Made by a program: the position numbers and the translations under genes | In this document: piece after piece, positions 52,662 through 63,612 of the stretch | Layout of the letters: each line of letters starts with the position of its first letter | Numbering within the stretch: position 1 is the stretch's first letter | Assembly (NCBI RefSeq): GCF_003231275.1 | Contig: NZ_QKVL01000001.1 | Span: 62,001-126,000 of the forward strand | From: Pseudomonas huaxiensis | GTDB lineage: Bacteria > Pseudomonadota > Gammaproteobacteria > Pseudomonadales > Pseudomonadaceae | Length of the DNA stretch: 64,000 nt | Direction of reading: 5' to 3' | The notes under the pieces: generated by a model | The model's database searches: none | What the model was told of the DNA's origin: nothing | The model's input: the letters and a program-made list of their open reading frames with translations, nothing else

Positions 52662-53879
52662 CTAAATATTGTTGCAGCCCTTACTCTTGGACTCATCAAT
52701 CTCGACGTAACGCCTTGAAGGTTCCAGGTTCCACTCGGGCTTGTTTCTCGCAATGAGGAAATGGCAGACGAGTTGTCGACGCATGCTGGCTACGTTGTTG
52801 ACCCGGTTGTCCGTGTTGTCCTTCCACTGGGCGTAGTTCCAATGAAAGGTCACCAGTTCGTTGAAGAAGTTATTGGTCTGCCCAGGGCCAATTTTTCTGC
52901 CGCACTCGGTGGGAACGACCGACAGTGACCAAATTTTTCTTTTGAAACCTGGATCGTCTCGCTCGATCCACTTGGCGCTCTGGATATAGGCCGGGCAAGC
53001 GTTCTTTTCCGTCGTCGGATAAATGACCTGATCATTCTTGTTGAATGAAAACCGTGCGTCTTCCGCCAGGGTTTGCGGCATTTTTATGTCCACCACCGGG
53101 ACTTGTGTGTGGGTGTGATACCAATATTGGATCTGGTACAGCCTGGCGCCGTAGCGGCCGTCGTCCGTTACAAAGAACGTGGCCAGTACGGAGGGCTCTA
53201 TCCGCGGGTTGTTTTCATTCCAGATCGCGATGCGCAGTTCGTTATGGATACCGTAGGATTCCCTGGCCAGCAGGTTCGTGGCTCGGAGGCTTTCGTAAAA
53301 GGCAGTGGTCTGGTCTTTGCGACCGGGGCGTACATCGAAGCCGCACTGCTTGCTGTTGTTGCGACCACCCGCCTTGTAATCAGCCAGCCACTGTTCAGCG
53401 GTCGTCACGTTTTTTTCCTGGCACTGTTTTTCGATGTGATCGGTTGTATCGCTGGAATCTGCACAACCGTTTAGCGTGCGATTACTTGCGCCTGCATCGA
53501 CCGGGAATGAGCAGAGCACGGTGTAATCCACCTGGTCTTTCGGGTTGTCAGCAACGTTGTCGAGGATGATGCCGCTGGTGAGGTTCCAGGCCAGTGTCTT
53601 GAAGTTAGCGTCCTTGCGCAGGTAAGACGCCGAAATCCCGCCACTCTCCTTGGCCACCGGGCTGACGCTCCACGGACCAAACGTCACATTGGGATGAAGC
53701 GCCCTCATGACCACGCCGCTACAGGCGTAGGCGGGTTCACGTCCGCAACTCGGGCGGACATCGTTGTAGCGGGCGATCAGCTTGGCGACGACATCGTCAC
53801 CAAGCTCTGCGCGGGCTGGGCTCATTGCAAGCGCGCAGACCGTTGCTGCGGTAAGGACGAGCAGGGTGGTGGTTTTCAT
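52662..53879 (-). CDS. Secreted DUF2599-type protein, halovibrin-like, paralog 3
   Basis: A 405-aa exported protein with a clear signal peptide ending SPARA before ELGDDVV. Shared motifs: ARYNDVRPSC, YACSGVVMRAL, SASYLRKDANF, WNLTSGIILDN, LCSFPVDAGASNR with GCADS, QCGFD, HNELRIAIW, and a C-terminal DUF2599-like domain at residues 298-405 (YIQSAKW, WSLSVVPTECGRKI, NVASMRRQLVCHF, WNLEPSRRYV). It is closer to paralog 2 than to paralog 1. Base composition looks less G/C-biased than the flanking housekeeping genes, which could mean later acquisition. The activity is not known; a halovibrin-like NAD-consuming function is a hypothesis. Confidence 0.8.
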   Translation of the reverse strand: MKTTTLLVLTAATVCALAMSPARAELGDDVVAKLIARYNDVRPSCGREPAYACSGVVMRALHPNVTFGPWSVSPVAKESGGISASYLRKDANFKTLAWNLTSGIILDNVADNPKDQVDYTVLCSFPVDAGASNRTLNGCADSSDTTDHIEKQCQEKNVTTAEQWLADYKAGGRNNSKQCGFDVRPGRKDQTTAFYESLRATNLLARESYGIHNELRIAIWNENNPRIEPSVLATFFVTDDGRYGARLYQIQYWYHTHTQVPVVDIKMPQTLAEDARFSFNKNDQVIYPTTEKNACPAYIQSAKWIERDDPGFKRKIWSLSVVPTECGRKIGPGQTNNFFNELVTFHWNYAQWKDNTDNRVNNVASMRRQLVCHFLIARNKPEWNLEPSRRYVEIDESKSKGCNNI

Positions 53880-53936
53880 TTCTCACATTCCTGGCTGCGG
53901 GGCGAAGTCTCGAAGGTGTCAGGCCGTGACGAGTCG

Positions 53937-53982
53937 AGAGTAAGCAGCCAGGGAGAAGCGCGACTACTGACAAAAATATCAG
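53937..53982 (-). promoter_or_regulatory. LuxR-type box and -10 upstream of paralog 3
   Basis: CTG-N10-CAG is at 53967-53982, one base different from the other two (within the N10). The hexamer TACTCT lies 24 nt away (53942-53937). The box lies 87 bp before the start codon. Confidence 0.6.
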
Positions 53983-54003
53983 TTCAGATCAGTGGTTCCG
54001 GGT

Positions 54004-55011
54004 TCAGTCCTTGCGACGTTTCAACTGATCCGTCAGTTGGGTAGGCAGGCCCTTGATGATCAAGGTGCCGGCTTCTTCGTCATATTCGATCTTCGAACCC
54101 AGCAAGTGCGCCTCGAAACTGATCGACAGCCCCTCGGCGCGGCCGGTGAAGCGGCGGAACTGGTTCAGGGTGCGTTTGTCGGCGGGGATCTCCGGCGACA
54201 GGCCGTAGTCCTTGTTGCGGATATGGTCGTAGAACGCGCGCGGGCGCTCTTCGTCGATCAGCCCGGAGAGTTCCGTGAGGGTCACCGGCTCGCCGGCCTT
54301 GGTCTGGCTGGTGGCGTAGTCCACCAGGGTCTGGGTTTTCTCGCGGGCGGCTTCCTCGGGCAGGTCTTCGCTCTCGACGAAGTCGCTGAAGGCCTTGAGC
54401 AGGGTGCGGGTTTCACCGGGCCCGTCGACGCCCTCCTGGCAGCCGATGAAGTCGCGGAAGTAATCCGAGACTTTCTTGCCGTTCTTGCCCTTGATGAAGG
54501 AAATGTACTGCTTCGAGTTCTGGTTGTTGCGCCACTCGGAGATGTTGATGCGCGCCGCCAGGTGCAATTGGCTCAGGTCCAGGTGGCGGGACGGGGTGAC
54601 ATCCAGCTCGGCGTTCACCGCTACGCCTTCGCTGTGGTGCAGCAGGGCGATTGCCAGGTAGTCGGTCATGCCTTGCTGGTAGTGCGCGAACAGCACATGC
54701 CCGCCCACCGACAGGTTGGACTCTTCCATCAGCTTTTGCAGATGCTCCACCGCGATGCGGCTGAAGTCGGTGAAGGTCTTGTCGCTGTCGAGGTATTCCT
54801 TCAGCCAGCCGCTGAACGGATGCGCCCCGGATTCGGCGTGGAACAATCCCCAGGCTTTGCCCTGTTTGGCGTTGTAGCTGTCGTTGAGGTCGGCCAGCAG
54901 GTTTTCGATGGCGGTCGACTCGGCCAGTTCGGAGTCGCGGGCGTGCAGCACGGCGGGGCTGCCATCGGGTTTCTTGTCGATCAGGTGAACGATGCAATGA
55001 CGGATCGGCAT
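54004..55011 (-). CDS. yejK: Nucleoid-associated protein YejK/NdpA
   Basis: A 335-aa nucleoid-associated protein of the 37-kDa NA37 family. It starts [19 protein letters not shown] and contains [20 protein letters not shown] [20 protein letters not shown], a family hallmark. The start at 55011 was chosen because the upstream 17 residues have no conserved character and homologs begin at MPIRH. It is divergent from the HU gene with a 409-bp gap. Having two nucleoid proteins side by side is usual in the P. putida group. Confidence 0.93.
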   Translation of the reverse strand: MPIRHCIVHLIDKKPDGSPAVLHARDSELAESTAIENLLADLNDSYNAKQGKAWGLFHAESGAHPFSGWLKEYLDSDKTFTDFSRIAVEHLQKLMEESNLSVGGHVLFAHYQQGMTDYLAIALLHHSEGVAVNAELDVTPSRHLDLSQLHLAARINISEWRNNQNSKQYISFIKGKNGKKVSDYFRDFIGCQEGVDGPGETRTLLKAFSDFVESEDLPEEAAREKTQTLVDYATSQTKAGEPVTLTELSGLIDEERPRAFYDHIRNKDYGLSPEIPADKRTLNQFRRFTGRAEGLSISFEAHLLGSKIEYDEEAGTLIIKGLPTQLTDQLKRRKD

Positions 55012-55420
55012 GGAATTCTCGGCTCGGTGAAGGGCCGGCGCAGGGCTCGGCAAAGTTGCCAAGTGTAACTCAGCCGGGGCTGATGACGGGCTTGCCGAGT
55101 GGGTGACGGGGGGAGGGGTTCGGTTTTTGTTCTGTTTTTTGCGATATTTTGTGTAAACCCCCGAAAAACCTGAACATTTGGCCTGTGTGAGGCGGATATT
55201 TATCTATTCCTGTGGTAGTTTTGCCCGGTCTTGCGCCCCCTGTGCGGCGCATTGCTGGCAGTTCGCTGGCGTCCCGTCGAACCAAACGCATTTTTGTGTA
55301 TCTACATACGCGATTGGCAAATGGAAGTACCCGACCCGCCGACCATTCGCGGGGCCGGACCCGATGGCTGACGCAGCACTCTGCAAACCCACTGAATTTG
55401 ATTAGGGAAGGAACACCACC
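55012..55420. other. Divergent intergenic region between yejK and the HU gene
   Basis: This 409-bp gap contains a T-rich tract near 55117-55155 (runs of five to six T) that is unusually AT-rich for this chromosome and may hold promoters or bind nucleoid proteins. No protein-coding potential and no clear hairpin were seen. The HU ribosome binding site AGGGAAGGAAC lies at its right end. Confidence 0.5.
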
Positions 55421-55702
55421 ATGGCATTGACCAAAGACCAACTGATCGCCGATATCGCTGAAGCAATCGACGCGCCGAAAACCACCGCGCGTAACGCACT
55501 GGAGCAACTGGGCCAGATCGTTGCTGATCAACTGGAAAACGGTAGCGAAATCACTCTGCCAGGCATTGGCAAGCTGAAAATCTCCGAGCGTCCTGCCCGT
55601 ACCGGCCGCAACCCTTCGACTGGCGCTGCCATCGAAATCGCTGCCAAGAAAGTCGTCAAGTTCGTGCCAGCCAAAGTGCTGACCGACGCTGTAAACAAGT
55701 AA
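55421..55702 (+). CDS. hupN: HU-family DNA-binding protein, probably HupN
   Basis: A 93-aa HU-fold protein (MALTKDQLIADIAEAIDAPK, then GIGKLKISERPARTGRNPST, with the DNA-arm proline in GRNPST). The short length and RPARTGRNP arm mark it as HU, not IHF. P. putida has three HU genes, and the yejK-HU-rlmF-valS neighbourhood matches hupN there from memory; the symbol is an inference. A strong terminator follows at once. Confidence 0.88.
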   Translation: MALTKDQLIADIAEAIDAPKTTARNALEQLGQIVADQLENGSEITLPGIGKLKISERPARTGRNPSTGAAIEIAAKKVVKFVPAKVLTDAVNK

Positions 55703-55715
55703 TTGTAAACAGCAC

Positions 55716-55755
55716 AAAAAAACCGCGCCGGGTGCGAACCCGACGCGGTTTTTTT
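55716..55755. terminator. Strong bidirectional terminator after the HU gene
   Basis: Seven A, then CCGCG, a GC-rich internal stem, CGCGG and seven T. It can also serve the convergent rlmF gene, which ends at 55773. Confidence 0.92.
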
Positions 55756-55772
55756 ACGCCTGCGAAAGGGCG

Positions 55773-56720
55773 TTACTTGCTGCTCCAGCGTTGTTGACGC
55801 CATTGCTGGCGCGCTGACGCGTCCTGGAAAGTCCAGGCCACCAGACGGCTCTGTTTCTGCCCCTGGCCCATCTCCAGCACTTTCTGCTCCAGCACGCCGG
55901 CCTTCTTCAGCGCCGCCTCGATGCCGGGCAGATTCGAGGCTTTCGACACCAGGCTGCTGAACCACAGCACCTGTTGGCCGAGCGCCTTGCTCTCGTTGAC
56001 CAGTTGCGTCACGAAACGGATCTCGCCGCCCTCGCACCACAGCTCATTGTTCTGGCCGCCGAAGTTCAACACCGGCAGCTTGCGCTTGGGGTCGGCCTTG
56101 CCCAGGGCGCGCCATTTGCGTTGGCTGCCACGGGTGGCTTCCTCGCGGGAGGCGTGGAAGGGCGGGTTGCTCAGGCTGAGGTCGAAGCGTTCATCCGCCG
56201 CCAGCAGGCCGGTAAGGATGTGCTTGCGATTGCCCTGCTGGCGCAGGCTGATGAACTTGCCGAGGCCATTGGCCTGGACGATAGCGCCGGCTGCGGCCAG
56301 CGCCACCGGGTCGATGTCCGAGCCAACGAAGCGCCAGCGGTAATCCGCATTACCCAGCAGCGGGTAGATGCAGTTGGCGCCGACGCCGATATCCAGTGCC
56401 TGGACCTGCACGCCACGGGGAATCTCGCCGCCGTTGTCCTCGGCCAGCAGATCCGCGAGGGTATGCAGATAGTCGGCACGGCCCGGAATCGGCGGGCACA
56501 GGTAGTCGGCGGGAATATCCCAGAACTGAATGCCGTATTGCGCCTTGAGCAGCGCCCGGTTGAACACCCGCACCGCCTCGGGATCGGCGAAGTCGATGCT
56601 CGGCTTGCCGTAAGGGTTGGTGATGGTGAAGCGGGCGAGGTCCGGGTGCGCCTTGATCAGGGCGGGGAAGTCGTAGCGGCCTTGGTGGCGGTTACGTGGG
56701 TGCAGGGTGGGCTTGTTCAT
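55773..56720 (-). CDS. rlmF: 23S rRNA m6A1618 methyltransferase RlmF
   Basis: A 315-aa SAM-dependent methyltransferase. The start is typical ([20 protein letters not shown]), the SAM motif is [16 protein letters not shown] and the N6-adenine catalytic motif is LSNPPFHAS. It modifies A1618 of 23S rRNA. The start at [10 protein letters not shown] follows an acceptable purine run; the 8-codon upstream extension is not favoured. It is convergent with the HU gene and shares its terminator. Confidence 0.95.
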   Translation of the reverse strand: MNKPTLHPRNRHQGRYDFPALIKAHPDLARFTITNPYGKPSIDFADPEAVRVFNRALLKAQYGIQFWDIPADYLCPPIPGRADYLHTLADLLAEDNGGEIPRGVQVQALDIGVGANCIYPLLGNADYRWRFVGSDIDPVALAAAGAIVQANGLGKFISLRQQGNRKHILTGLLAADERFDLSLSNPPFHASREEATRGSQRKWRALGKADPKRKLPVLNFGGQNNELWCEGGEIRFVTQLVNESKALGQQVLWFSSLVSKASNLPGIEAALKKAGVLEQKVLEMGQGQKQSRLVAWTFQDASARQQWRQQRWSSK

Positions 56721-56794
56721 AGTCGGAAATACAAGAGCGGGCAAGCCCGCTCTTCCTGTAACACCACATAAGTGATTGATCGGGCGCGTACCCT

Positions 56795-56864
56795 GTGGGA
56801 GCTGGCTGGCCAGCGATTACGGTAGTGAACTCACCGACGTCATCGCTGGCAAGCCAGCTCCCAC
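56795..56864. repeat. REP-type extragenic palindrome (family 2)
   Basis: GTGGGAGCTGGCTGGCCAGC and its near-complement at 56842-56864 form two arms with one mismatch and a 24-nt spacer. Same family as 10956-11008. It separates valS from rlmF. Confidence 0.8.
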
Positions 56865-56880
56865 CAAGGTCTGCGTCGCT

Positions 56881-59727
56881 TTACAAGGCGGCAATCCGCG
56901 CGTGCTGCTCGGTGAAGTTGGCCAGGGCCTGTTCGGCTTCGGCCAGCTTGGCGCGCTCCTTGTCGATGACGGCAGGCGGAGCCTTGTCAACGAAGGCGGC
57001 GTTGGACAGCTTGCCGCCGACACGCTGGACTTCGCCTTGCAGACGCTGGATTTCCTTGTTCAGGCGCGCCAGCTCGGCGTCCTTGTCGATCAGGCCAGCC
57101 ATCGGTACCAGCACTTGCAGGTCGCCCACCAGCGCGGTAGCGCTGAGCGGCGCTTCGTCCTGCTCGCCGAGCACGGTGAACGATTCGATCTTCGCCAGCT
57201 TCCTCAGCAGCGCTTCGTTTTCGCTCAGGCGGCGCTGGTCTTCAGCGCTGGCGTTTTTCAGGAACAGTTGCAGTGGCTTGCCAGGGCCGATGTTCATTTC
57301 GCCACGGATGTTACGCACACCCAGCATCAGCTCCTTGACCCACTCGATGTCGCTTTCGGCGGCGGCGTCGATGCGGCTTTCGTTCGCCTCAGGCCATGGC
57401 TGCAGCATGATGGTCTTGCCGTCGATGCCGGCCAGCGGCGCCAGGCGCTGCCAGATTTCTTCGGTGATGAACGGCATGAACGGATGGGCCAGGCGCAGCG
57501 CCACTTCCAGGACCCGCACCAGGGTGCGACGGGTGCCGCGGGCACGTTCGACCGGGGCGTTTTCGTCCCACAGGACCGGCTTGGACAGCTCCAGGTACCA
57601 GTCGCAATACTGGTTCCAGATGAACTCGTAGAGCGCCTGGGCCGCCAGGTCGAAGCGGAACTGCTCCAGTTGGCGGGTCACTTCGGCTTCGGTGCGCTGC
57701 AGTTGCGAGATGATCCAGCGGTCCGCCAGCGACAGCTCGTAGGCTTCGCCGTTCTGGCCGCAGTCCTCGCCCTTGTCCAGCACGTAGCGGGCGGCGTTCC
57801 AGATCTTGTTGCAGAAGTTGCGGTAGCCCTCGACGCGGCCCATGTCGAACTTGATGTCGCGACCGGTGGACGCCAGCGAGCAGAAGGTGAAGCGCAGGGC
57901 GTCGGTGCCGTAGCTGGCGATGCCTTCCGGGAACTCGGCCTTGGTCTGCTTGGCGATCTTCTCGGCCAGCTTGGGTTGCATCAGGCCGCTGGTGCGTTTC
58001 TCCAGCAGTTCGTCGAGGGTGATGCCGTCGACGATGTCCAGCGGGTCAAGGACGTTGCCCTTGGACTTGGACATCTTCTGGCCCTGGCCGTCGCGGACCA
58101 GGCCATGGACGTAGACCGTCTTGAACGGAACCTGCGGCGTGCCGTCCTCGTTCTTAACCAGGTGCATGGTCAGCATGATCATCCGGGCGACCCAGAAGAA
58201 AATGATGTCGAAGCCAGTGACCAGCACGTCGGTGGAGTGGAAGGTCTTGAGGAATTCGGTCTGCTGCGGCCAGCCCAGGGTGGAGAAGGTCCACAGGCCG
58301 GAACTGAACCAGGTGTCGAGGACGTCGTTGTCCTGGTTCAGGACCACGTCGGCACCGAGGTTGTTCTTGGCCCGCACTTCTTCTTCGCTGCGGCCGACGT
58401 AGACCTTGCCGGACTCGTCGTACCAGGCCGGAATGCGGTGGCCCCACCACAGTTGACGGCTGATGCACCAATCCTGGATGTCACGCATCCAGGAGAAGTA
58501 CATGTTTTCGTACTGCTTGGGCACGAACTGGATGCGTCCGTCTTCCACGGCGGCGATGGCCGGTTCGGCCAGCGGCTTGGTGGAAACGTACCACTGGTCG
58601 GTCAGCCACGGCTCGATGATGGTGCCGGAGCGGTCGCCCTTCGGCACTTTCAGAGCGTGGTCGTCGACGCTGACCAGCAGGCCCAGGGCGTCGAAGTCGG
58701 CGACGATCTGCTTGCGCGCGACGAAGCGGTCGAGACCGGCGTACTGGGCAGGCAGGGTGGCGTCGACGGTTTCGTTGACGCTGCCGTCGAGGTTGAACAC
58801 CTGGGCGGCTGCCAGGACGACGGCGTTCTTGTCGAAGATGTTCAGCAGCGGCAGGCTGTGGCGCTTGCCGACTTCATAGTCGTTGAAGTCGTGGGCCGGG
58901 GTGATCTTCACGCAGCCGGTACCGAACTCGGGGTCGCAGTAGTCGTCGGCGATGATCGGGATGCGGCGGCCGATCAGCGGCAGTTCGACGAACTTGCCGA
59001 TCAGTGCCTGATAGCGCTCGTCGTTCGGGTTCACCGCCACGGCGGCGTCGCCGAGCATGGTTTCCGGACGCGTGGTGGCGACGATCAGGTAGTCATTGCC
59101 TTCGGCAGTCTTGGCGCCATCGGCCAGCGGGTAGCGCAGGTTCCACAGATGGCCTTTCTCGTCGTGGTTTTCCACTTCGAGGTCGGAGATCGCGGTGTGC
59201 AGCTTGGTGTCCCAGTTGACGAGGCGCTTGCCGCGGTAGATCAGGCCGTCTTCATGCAGGCGCACGAAGGCTTCCTTGACCGCATCGGACAGGCCGTCGT
59301 CCATGGTGAAGCGCTCGCGGCTCCAGTCCACGGAAGAACCCAGGCGGCGGATCTGCCGGCTGATATTGCCACCGGACTGTTCCTTCCATTCCCAGACCTT
59401 GTCGAGGAATTTTTCCCGGCCCAGGTCGTGGCGATTCTGGCCTTTGGCTTCAAGTTGACGCTCGACCAGCATCTGCGTGGCGATGCCGGCGTGGTCGGTC
59501 CCGGGCTGCCAGAGGGTGTTGCGGCCCTGCATGCGACGGAAACGGATCAGGGCGTCCATGATCGCGTTGTTGAAGCCATGACCCATGTGCAGGCTGCCGG
59601 TGACGTTCGGCGGCGGGATCATGATGGTGTACGACTCGCCTGCGCCTTGCGGGGCGAAGTAGTTCTCGGACTCCCAGGTGTTGTACCAGGAAGTTTCGAT
59701 GGCGTGCGGCTGGTAGGTCTTATCCAT
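56881..59727 (-). CDS. valS: Valyl-tRNA synthetase
   Basis: A 948-aa class I synthetase. The HIGH motif is in [15 protein letters not shown] and the KMSKS motif is in [16 protein letters not shown], with the connective editing domain between them (residues 190-390). The C-terminal coiled coil ([20 protein letters not shown]) binds the tRNA. Full length for the family. The start at [11 protein letters not shown] is preferred; the 22 upstream codons are not conserved in style. It precedes the hypothetical gene and holC on the same strand in reverse order. Confidence 0.97.
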   Translation of the reverse strand: MDKTYQPHAIETSWYNTWESENYFAPQGAGESYTIMIPPPNVTGSLHMGHGFNNAIMDALIRFRRMQGRNTLWQPGTDHAGIATQMLVERQLEAKGQNRHDLGREKFLDKVWEWKEQSGGNISRQIRRLGSSVDWSRERFTMDDGLSDAVKEAFVRLHEDGLIYRGKRLVNWDTKLHTAISDLEVENHDEKGHLWNLRYPLADGAKTAEGNDYLIVATTRPETMLGDAAVAVNPNDERYQALIGKFVELPLIGRRIPIIADDYCDPEFGTGCVKITPAHDFNDYEVGKRHSLPLLNIFDKNAVVLAAAQVFNLDGSVNETVDATLPAQYAGLDRFVARKQIVADFDALGLLVSVDDHALKVPKGDRSGTIIEPWLTDQWYVSTKPLAEPAIAAVEDGRIQFVPKQYENMYFSWMRDIQDWCISRQLWWGHRIPAWYDESGKVYVGRSEEEVRAKNNLGADVVLNQDNDVLDTWFSSGLWTFSTLGWPQQTEFLKTFHSTDVLVTGFDIIFFWVARMIMLTMHLVKNEDGTPQVPFKTVYVHGLVRDGQGQKMSKSKGNVLDPLDIVDGITLDELLEKRTSGLMQPKLAEKIAKQTKAEFPEGIASYGTDALRFTFCSLASTGRDIKFDMGRVEGYRNFCNKIWNAARYVLDKGEDCGQNGEAYELSLADRWIISQLQRTEAEVTRQLEQFRFDLAAQALYEFIWNQYCDWYLELSKPVLWDENAPVERARGTRRTLVRVLEVALRLAHPFMPFITEEIWQRLAPLAGIDGKTIMLQPWPEANESRIDAAAESDIEWVKELMLGVRNIRGEMNIGPGKPLQLFLKNASAEDQRRLSENEALLRKLAKIESFTVLGEQDEAPLSATALVGDLQVLVPMAGLIDKDAELARLNKEIQRLQGEVQRVGGKLSNAAFVDKAPPAVIDKERAKLAEAEQALANFTEQHARIAAL

Positions 59728-59778
59728 GCGCGGGGGGACCCTATGGCATTTATTCGGGAAAGCCGGGAAGTATAACCA

Positions 59779-59812
59779 AGCTGCAGGCTTCAAGCGACAA
59801 GCTACAAGCAGG
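59779..59812. repeat. Short direct-repeat tract upstream of valS
   Basis: AAGCTGCAGGCTTCAAGC, then GACAAGCTACAAGCA, shows repeated CAAGC units of the kind scattered in Pseudomonas intergenic DNA. Confidence 0.45.
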
Positions 59813-59862
59813 ACGTGCGCGGTTGCGGACGGGTGTCGTCTCTGTCCGCAACTGCGCAGGGA

Positions 59863-60228
59863 TCAGGAGGGTTGCTGGTTCAGCAGGCGTTCGAGGCGGG
59901 CGTCGAGGCGGCGCTTGATCTCGTTTTCAATGTGCGGGGCGAAGTCGTCGATCACGTCCTGCATGATCAACTGGGCGGCGGCGCGTAGCTCGGCATCCAG
60001 GTGCAGCAGGGTGTCCTGGCGGCGGGCCTGCGGGTCGGGCTCGTTCACCGGTGCAGCAGGTGCCGGCGGCGCGAGTTCTTCGGCCGGTTCGAGCAACAGC
60101 GGTATCTGTTCTTCCACGGTTTCGGTCAGCAGCGGCGGTTGCAGGGTGTCATCACCCAACAGTTGCCTGATCGATTCCAGGTCATCCAGCAGGTGGGCGG
60201 ATTGGGGCAAGGGAGGGCGTTTGTCCAT
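59863..60228 (-). CDS. Hypothetical protein between valS and holC
   Basis: A 121-aa protein of unknown function. It has an acidic, Pro/Glu-rich first half (residues 15-65, with PLLLEPAEELAPPAPAAP) and a helical, basic second half (residues 70-121, DVIDDFAPHIENEIKRRLDA and RLERLLN). It has no signal peptide. It starts 5 bp after holC. In P. aeruginosa a gene of unknown function sits in the same place, which supports it being real. Interaction with the chi subunit is conceivable from position only. Confidence 0.75.
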   Translation of the reverse strand: MDKRPPLPQSAHLLDDLESIRQLLGDDTLQPPLLTETVEEQIPLLLEPAEELAPPAPAAPVNEPDPQARRQDTLLHLDAELRAAAQLIMQDVIDDFAPHIENEIKRRLDARLERLLNQQPS

Positions 60229-60233
60229 CGTCG

Positions 60234-60662
60234 TCAGAATCGCGGTAAGCGGTGGTCTTGCAGAGCATAGCCCTGTTCGCGGTAGAAACGGAAACTCTCT
60301 CGGGTCGCCTGGCGGATGGCCGGGTCCTCGACCACGATCTCGGCGATCCGGGCAAAGCGCGAGGCGAACGGCGGGACTTTCAGGTCAAGGTTGACCAGCA
60401 GGTCCTGGTGCTCACCGGGGTCGTCGCCGATTCCCAGCGCCACTGCGGCCGCGGCATCTTCCTCGGCGAGGCTGTGGGGCACGAAGGCTTCGCCCTTGAA
60501 CGCCCACAGGCGGGCGTCGAGTTCGTCGCGCTGGGCGGCGTCGCTGCAATTCAGATAGACCCGGTGCCCCAGCCGCCAGGCTTTCTCGCAGAGTTTGCAG
60601 GCGAAATCCAGGCGCACGGCAGGCGAGGGACTGGGCAGGATGTAGAAATCGACTTGGCTCAT
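60234..60662 (-). CDS. holC: DNA polymerase III chi subunit
   Basis: A 142-aa chi protein that links the clamp loader to SSB. The start VDFYILPSPSPAVRLDFACK and the later VYLNCSDAAQRDELDARLWA match the family, and the final third contains the EVVEDPA-like EIVVEDPAIRQATRESFRFY. It is encoded between pepA and the small hypothetical gene upstream of valS, a conserved gammaproteobacterial order (pepA-holC-valS). Confidence 0.95.
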   Translation of the reverse strand: MSQVDFYILPSPSPAVRLDFACKLCEKAWRLGHRVYLNCSDAAQRDELDARLWAFKGEAFVPHSLAEEDAAAAVALGIGDDPGEHQDLLVNLDLKVPPFASRFARIAEIVVEDPAIRQATRESFRFYREQGYALQDHRLPRF

Positions 60663-60713
60663 GGCTGTGTTGCCAACCGGTCACGCCCGAAGGCGCGACC
60701 GGTCGGCTGCGCA

Positions 60714-62375
<1,662 letters not shown>

Positions 62376-62496
62376 TCAATCACAGGATAATGCGCCGACT
62401 TCACTGTCCGGGTCCGTCTTGCGGACCGGCAACTATCTTGGTTGCAACGTTTTCCTTGTTCGGCTGTCCGAGCCTGACAACCCAGGAGTGGCTGGT

Positions 62497-63612
62497 TTGA
62501 TCGTCTTCCGTTATCTGTCCCGCGAGGTCCTTGTGACCTTGAGTGCCGTCAGCGCCGTGCTGTTGGTCATCATCATGAGCGGGCGCTTCATCAAATACCT
62601 GGCCCAGGCCGCGCAGGGCATGCTCGACCCGGGCGTGCTGTTCATGATCATGGGCTACCGGCTTCCCGGTTTCCTGCAGTTGATCCTGCCGCTGGGGCTG
62701 TTCCTTGGCATTCTGTTGGCCTACGGGCGGCTGTACCTGGAAAGCGAGATGACCGTGCTTTCCGCCACCGGCATGAGCCAGCAGCGTCTGCTGGCCATGA
62801 CCATGGCACCGGCCGCGCTGATTGCGCTGCTGGTGGCCTGGCTGAGTCTGAGTCTCGCCCCTCAGGGCGTTACCCAGGTGGCGCAGATCATCAACCAGCA
62901 AGATGCCCTGACCGAGTTCGACACCCTGGTGCCGGGACGTTTCCAGACGCTGCGTGACGGGACGCGGGTGACCTATACCGAGCAACTCTCCGACGACCGC
63001 GTGAAACTGGGCGGTGTGTTCATTTCCGAGAAGCGCTTCTCCCAGGACAAGACCAAGGACCGTGGCATCAGCGTGCTGGTGGCCGAGAAGGGCCGTCAGG
63101 AAGTGCAGGCCGACGGCAATCGCTACCTGATCCTGGAAAACGGCTACCGCTACGACGGTAACCCGGGCCAGGCCGACTACCGCGCGATCAAGTACGACAC
63201 CTATGGCGTGCTGCTGCCCAAGCCGGAAGTCAGCTCGGACATCACCGAGCGTGAGGCGATCCCGACCTCCGAGCTGTTCAAGAGCGATGCCCTGCGCGAG
63301 CGGGCAGAGTTGCAGTGGCGCCTGTCGCTGCCGCTGCTGGTGTTTATCGTGACCCTGATGGCGGTACCCCTTTCCCGGGCCAACCCGCGGCAGGGCCGTT
63401 TCCTCAAGCTGTTGCCGGCGATTCTTCTGTATATGGCTTACCTGACGATTCTGATTGCCGCCCGTGGAGCCCTGGAGAAAGGCAAGATGCCGATCGCCCT
63501 GGGCCTGTGGCCGGTGCACGGGCTGTTCCTGCTGATCGGCCTGGGGCTGATGTACTGGGAACCGCTGCGCCTGAAGATGCGCTCGCGTCGTGCGGAGGTG
63601 GCCCGTGCGTAA
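62497..63612 (+). CDS. lptF: LPS export permease LptF (TTG start)
   Basis: A 371-aa inner-membrane permease of LptB2FG. Three helices at each end flank a periplasmic jellyroll (residues 110-260). The start VFRYLSREVLVTLSAVSAVL and the TGMSQQRLLAM coupling-helix region are typical. The TTG at 62497 is preferred: GGAG lies 8 nt before it, and it starts exactly at the conserved VFRYLSRE. An in-frame ATG 26 codons upstream would add a non-conserved Cys-containing leader. It overlaps the lptG start by 8 bp. Confidence 0.95.
   Translation: MIVFRYLSREVLVTLSAVSAVLLVIIMSGRFIKYLAQAAQGMLDPGVLFMIMGYRLPGFLQLILPLGLFLGILLAYGRLYLESEMTVLSATGMSQQRLLAMTMAPAALIALLVAWLSLSLAPQGVTQVAQIINQQDALTEFDTLVPGRFQTLRDGTRVTYTEQLSDDRVKLGGVFISEKRFSQDKTKDRGISVLVAEKGRQEVQADGNRYLILENGYRYDGNPGQADYRAIKYDTYGVLLPKPEVSSDITEREAIPTSELFKSDALRERAELQWRLSLPLLVFIVTLMAVPLSRANPRQGRFLKLLPAILLYMAYLTILIAARGALEKGKMPIALGLWPVHGLFLLIGLGLMYWEPLRLKMRSRRAEVARA

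Noticed and set aside
48876..53879. The three paralogs considered as contact-dependent or polymorphic toxins with immunity genes
   Set aside because: They have plain signal peptides and no delivery domain (PAAR, RHS, filamentous repeats), and the small neighbouring genes do not look like immunity proteins. The possibility is not excluded, but nothing in the sequence supports it.
56776..59775. A 999-codon open frame antisense to valS, and similar long frames antisense to dppA, gatB, gatA, tldD, pmbA and pepA
   Set aside because: Each mirrors a conserved gene and has the Val/Gly/His-rich composition expected from reading high-GC codons backwards, with no recognisable domain or ribosome binding site.
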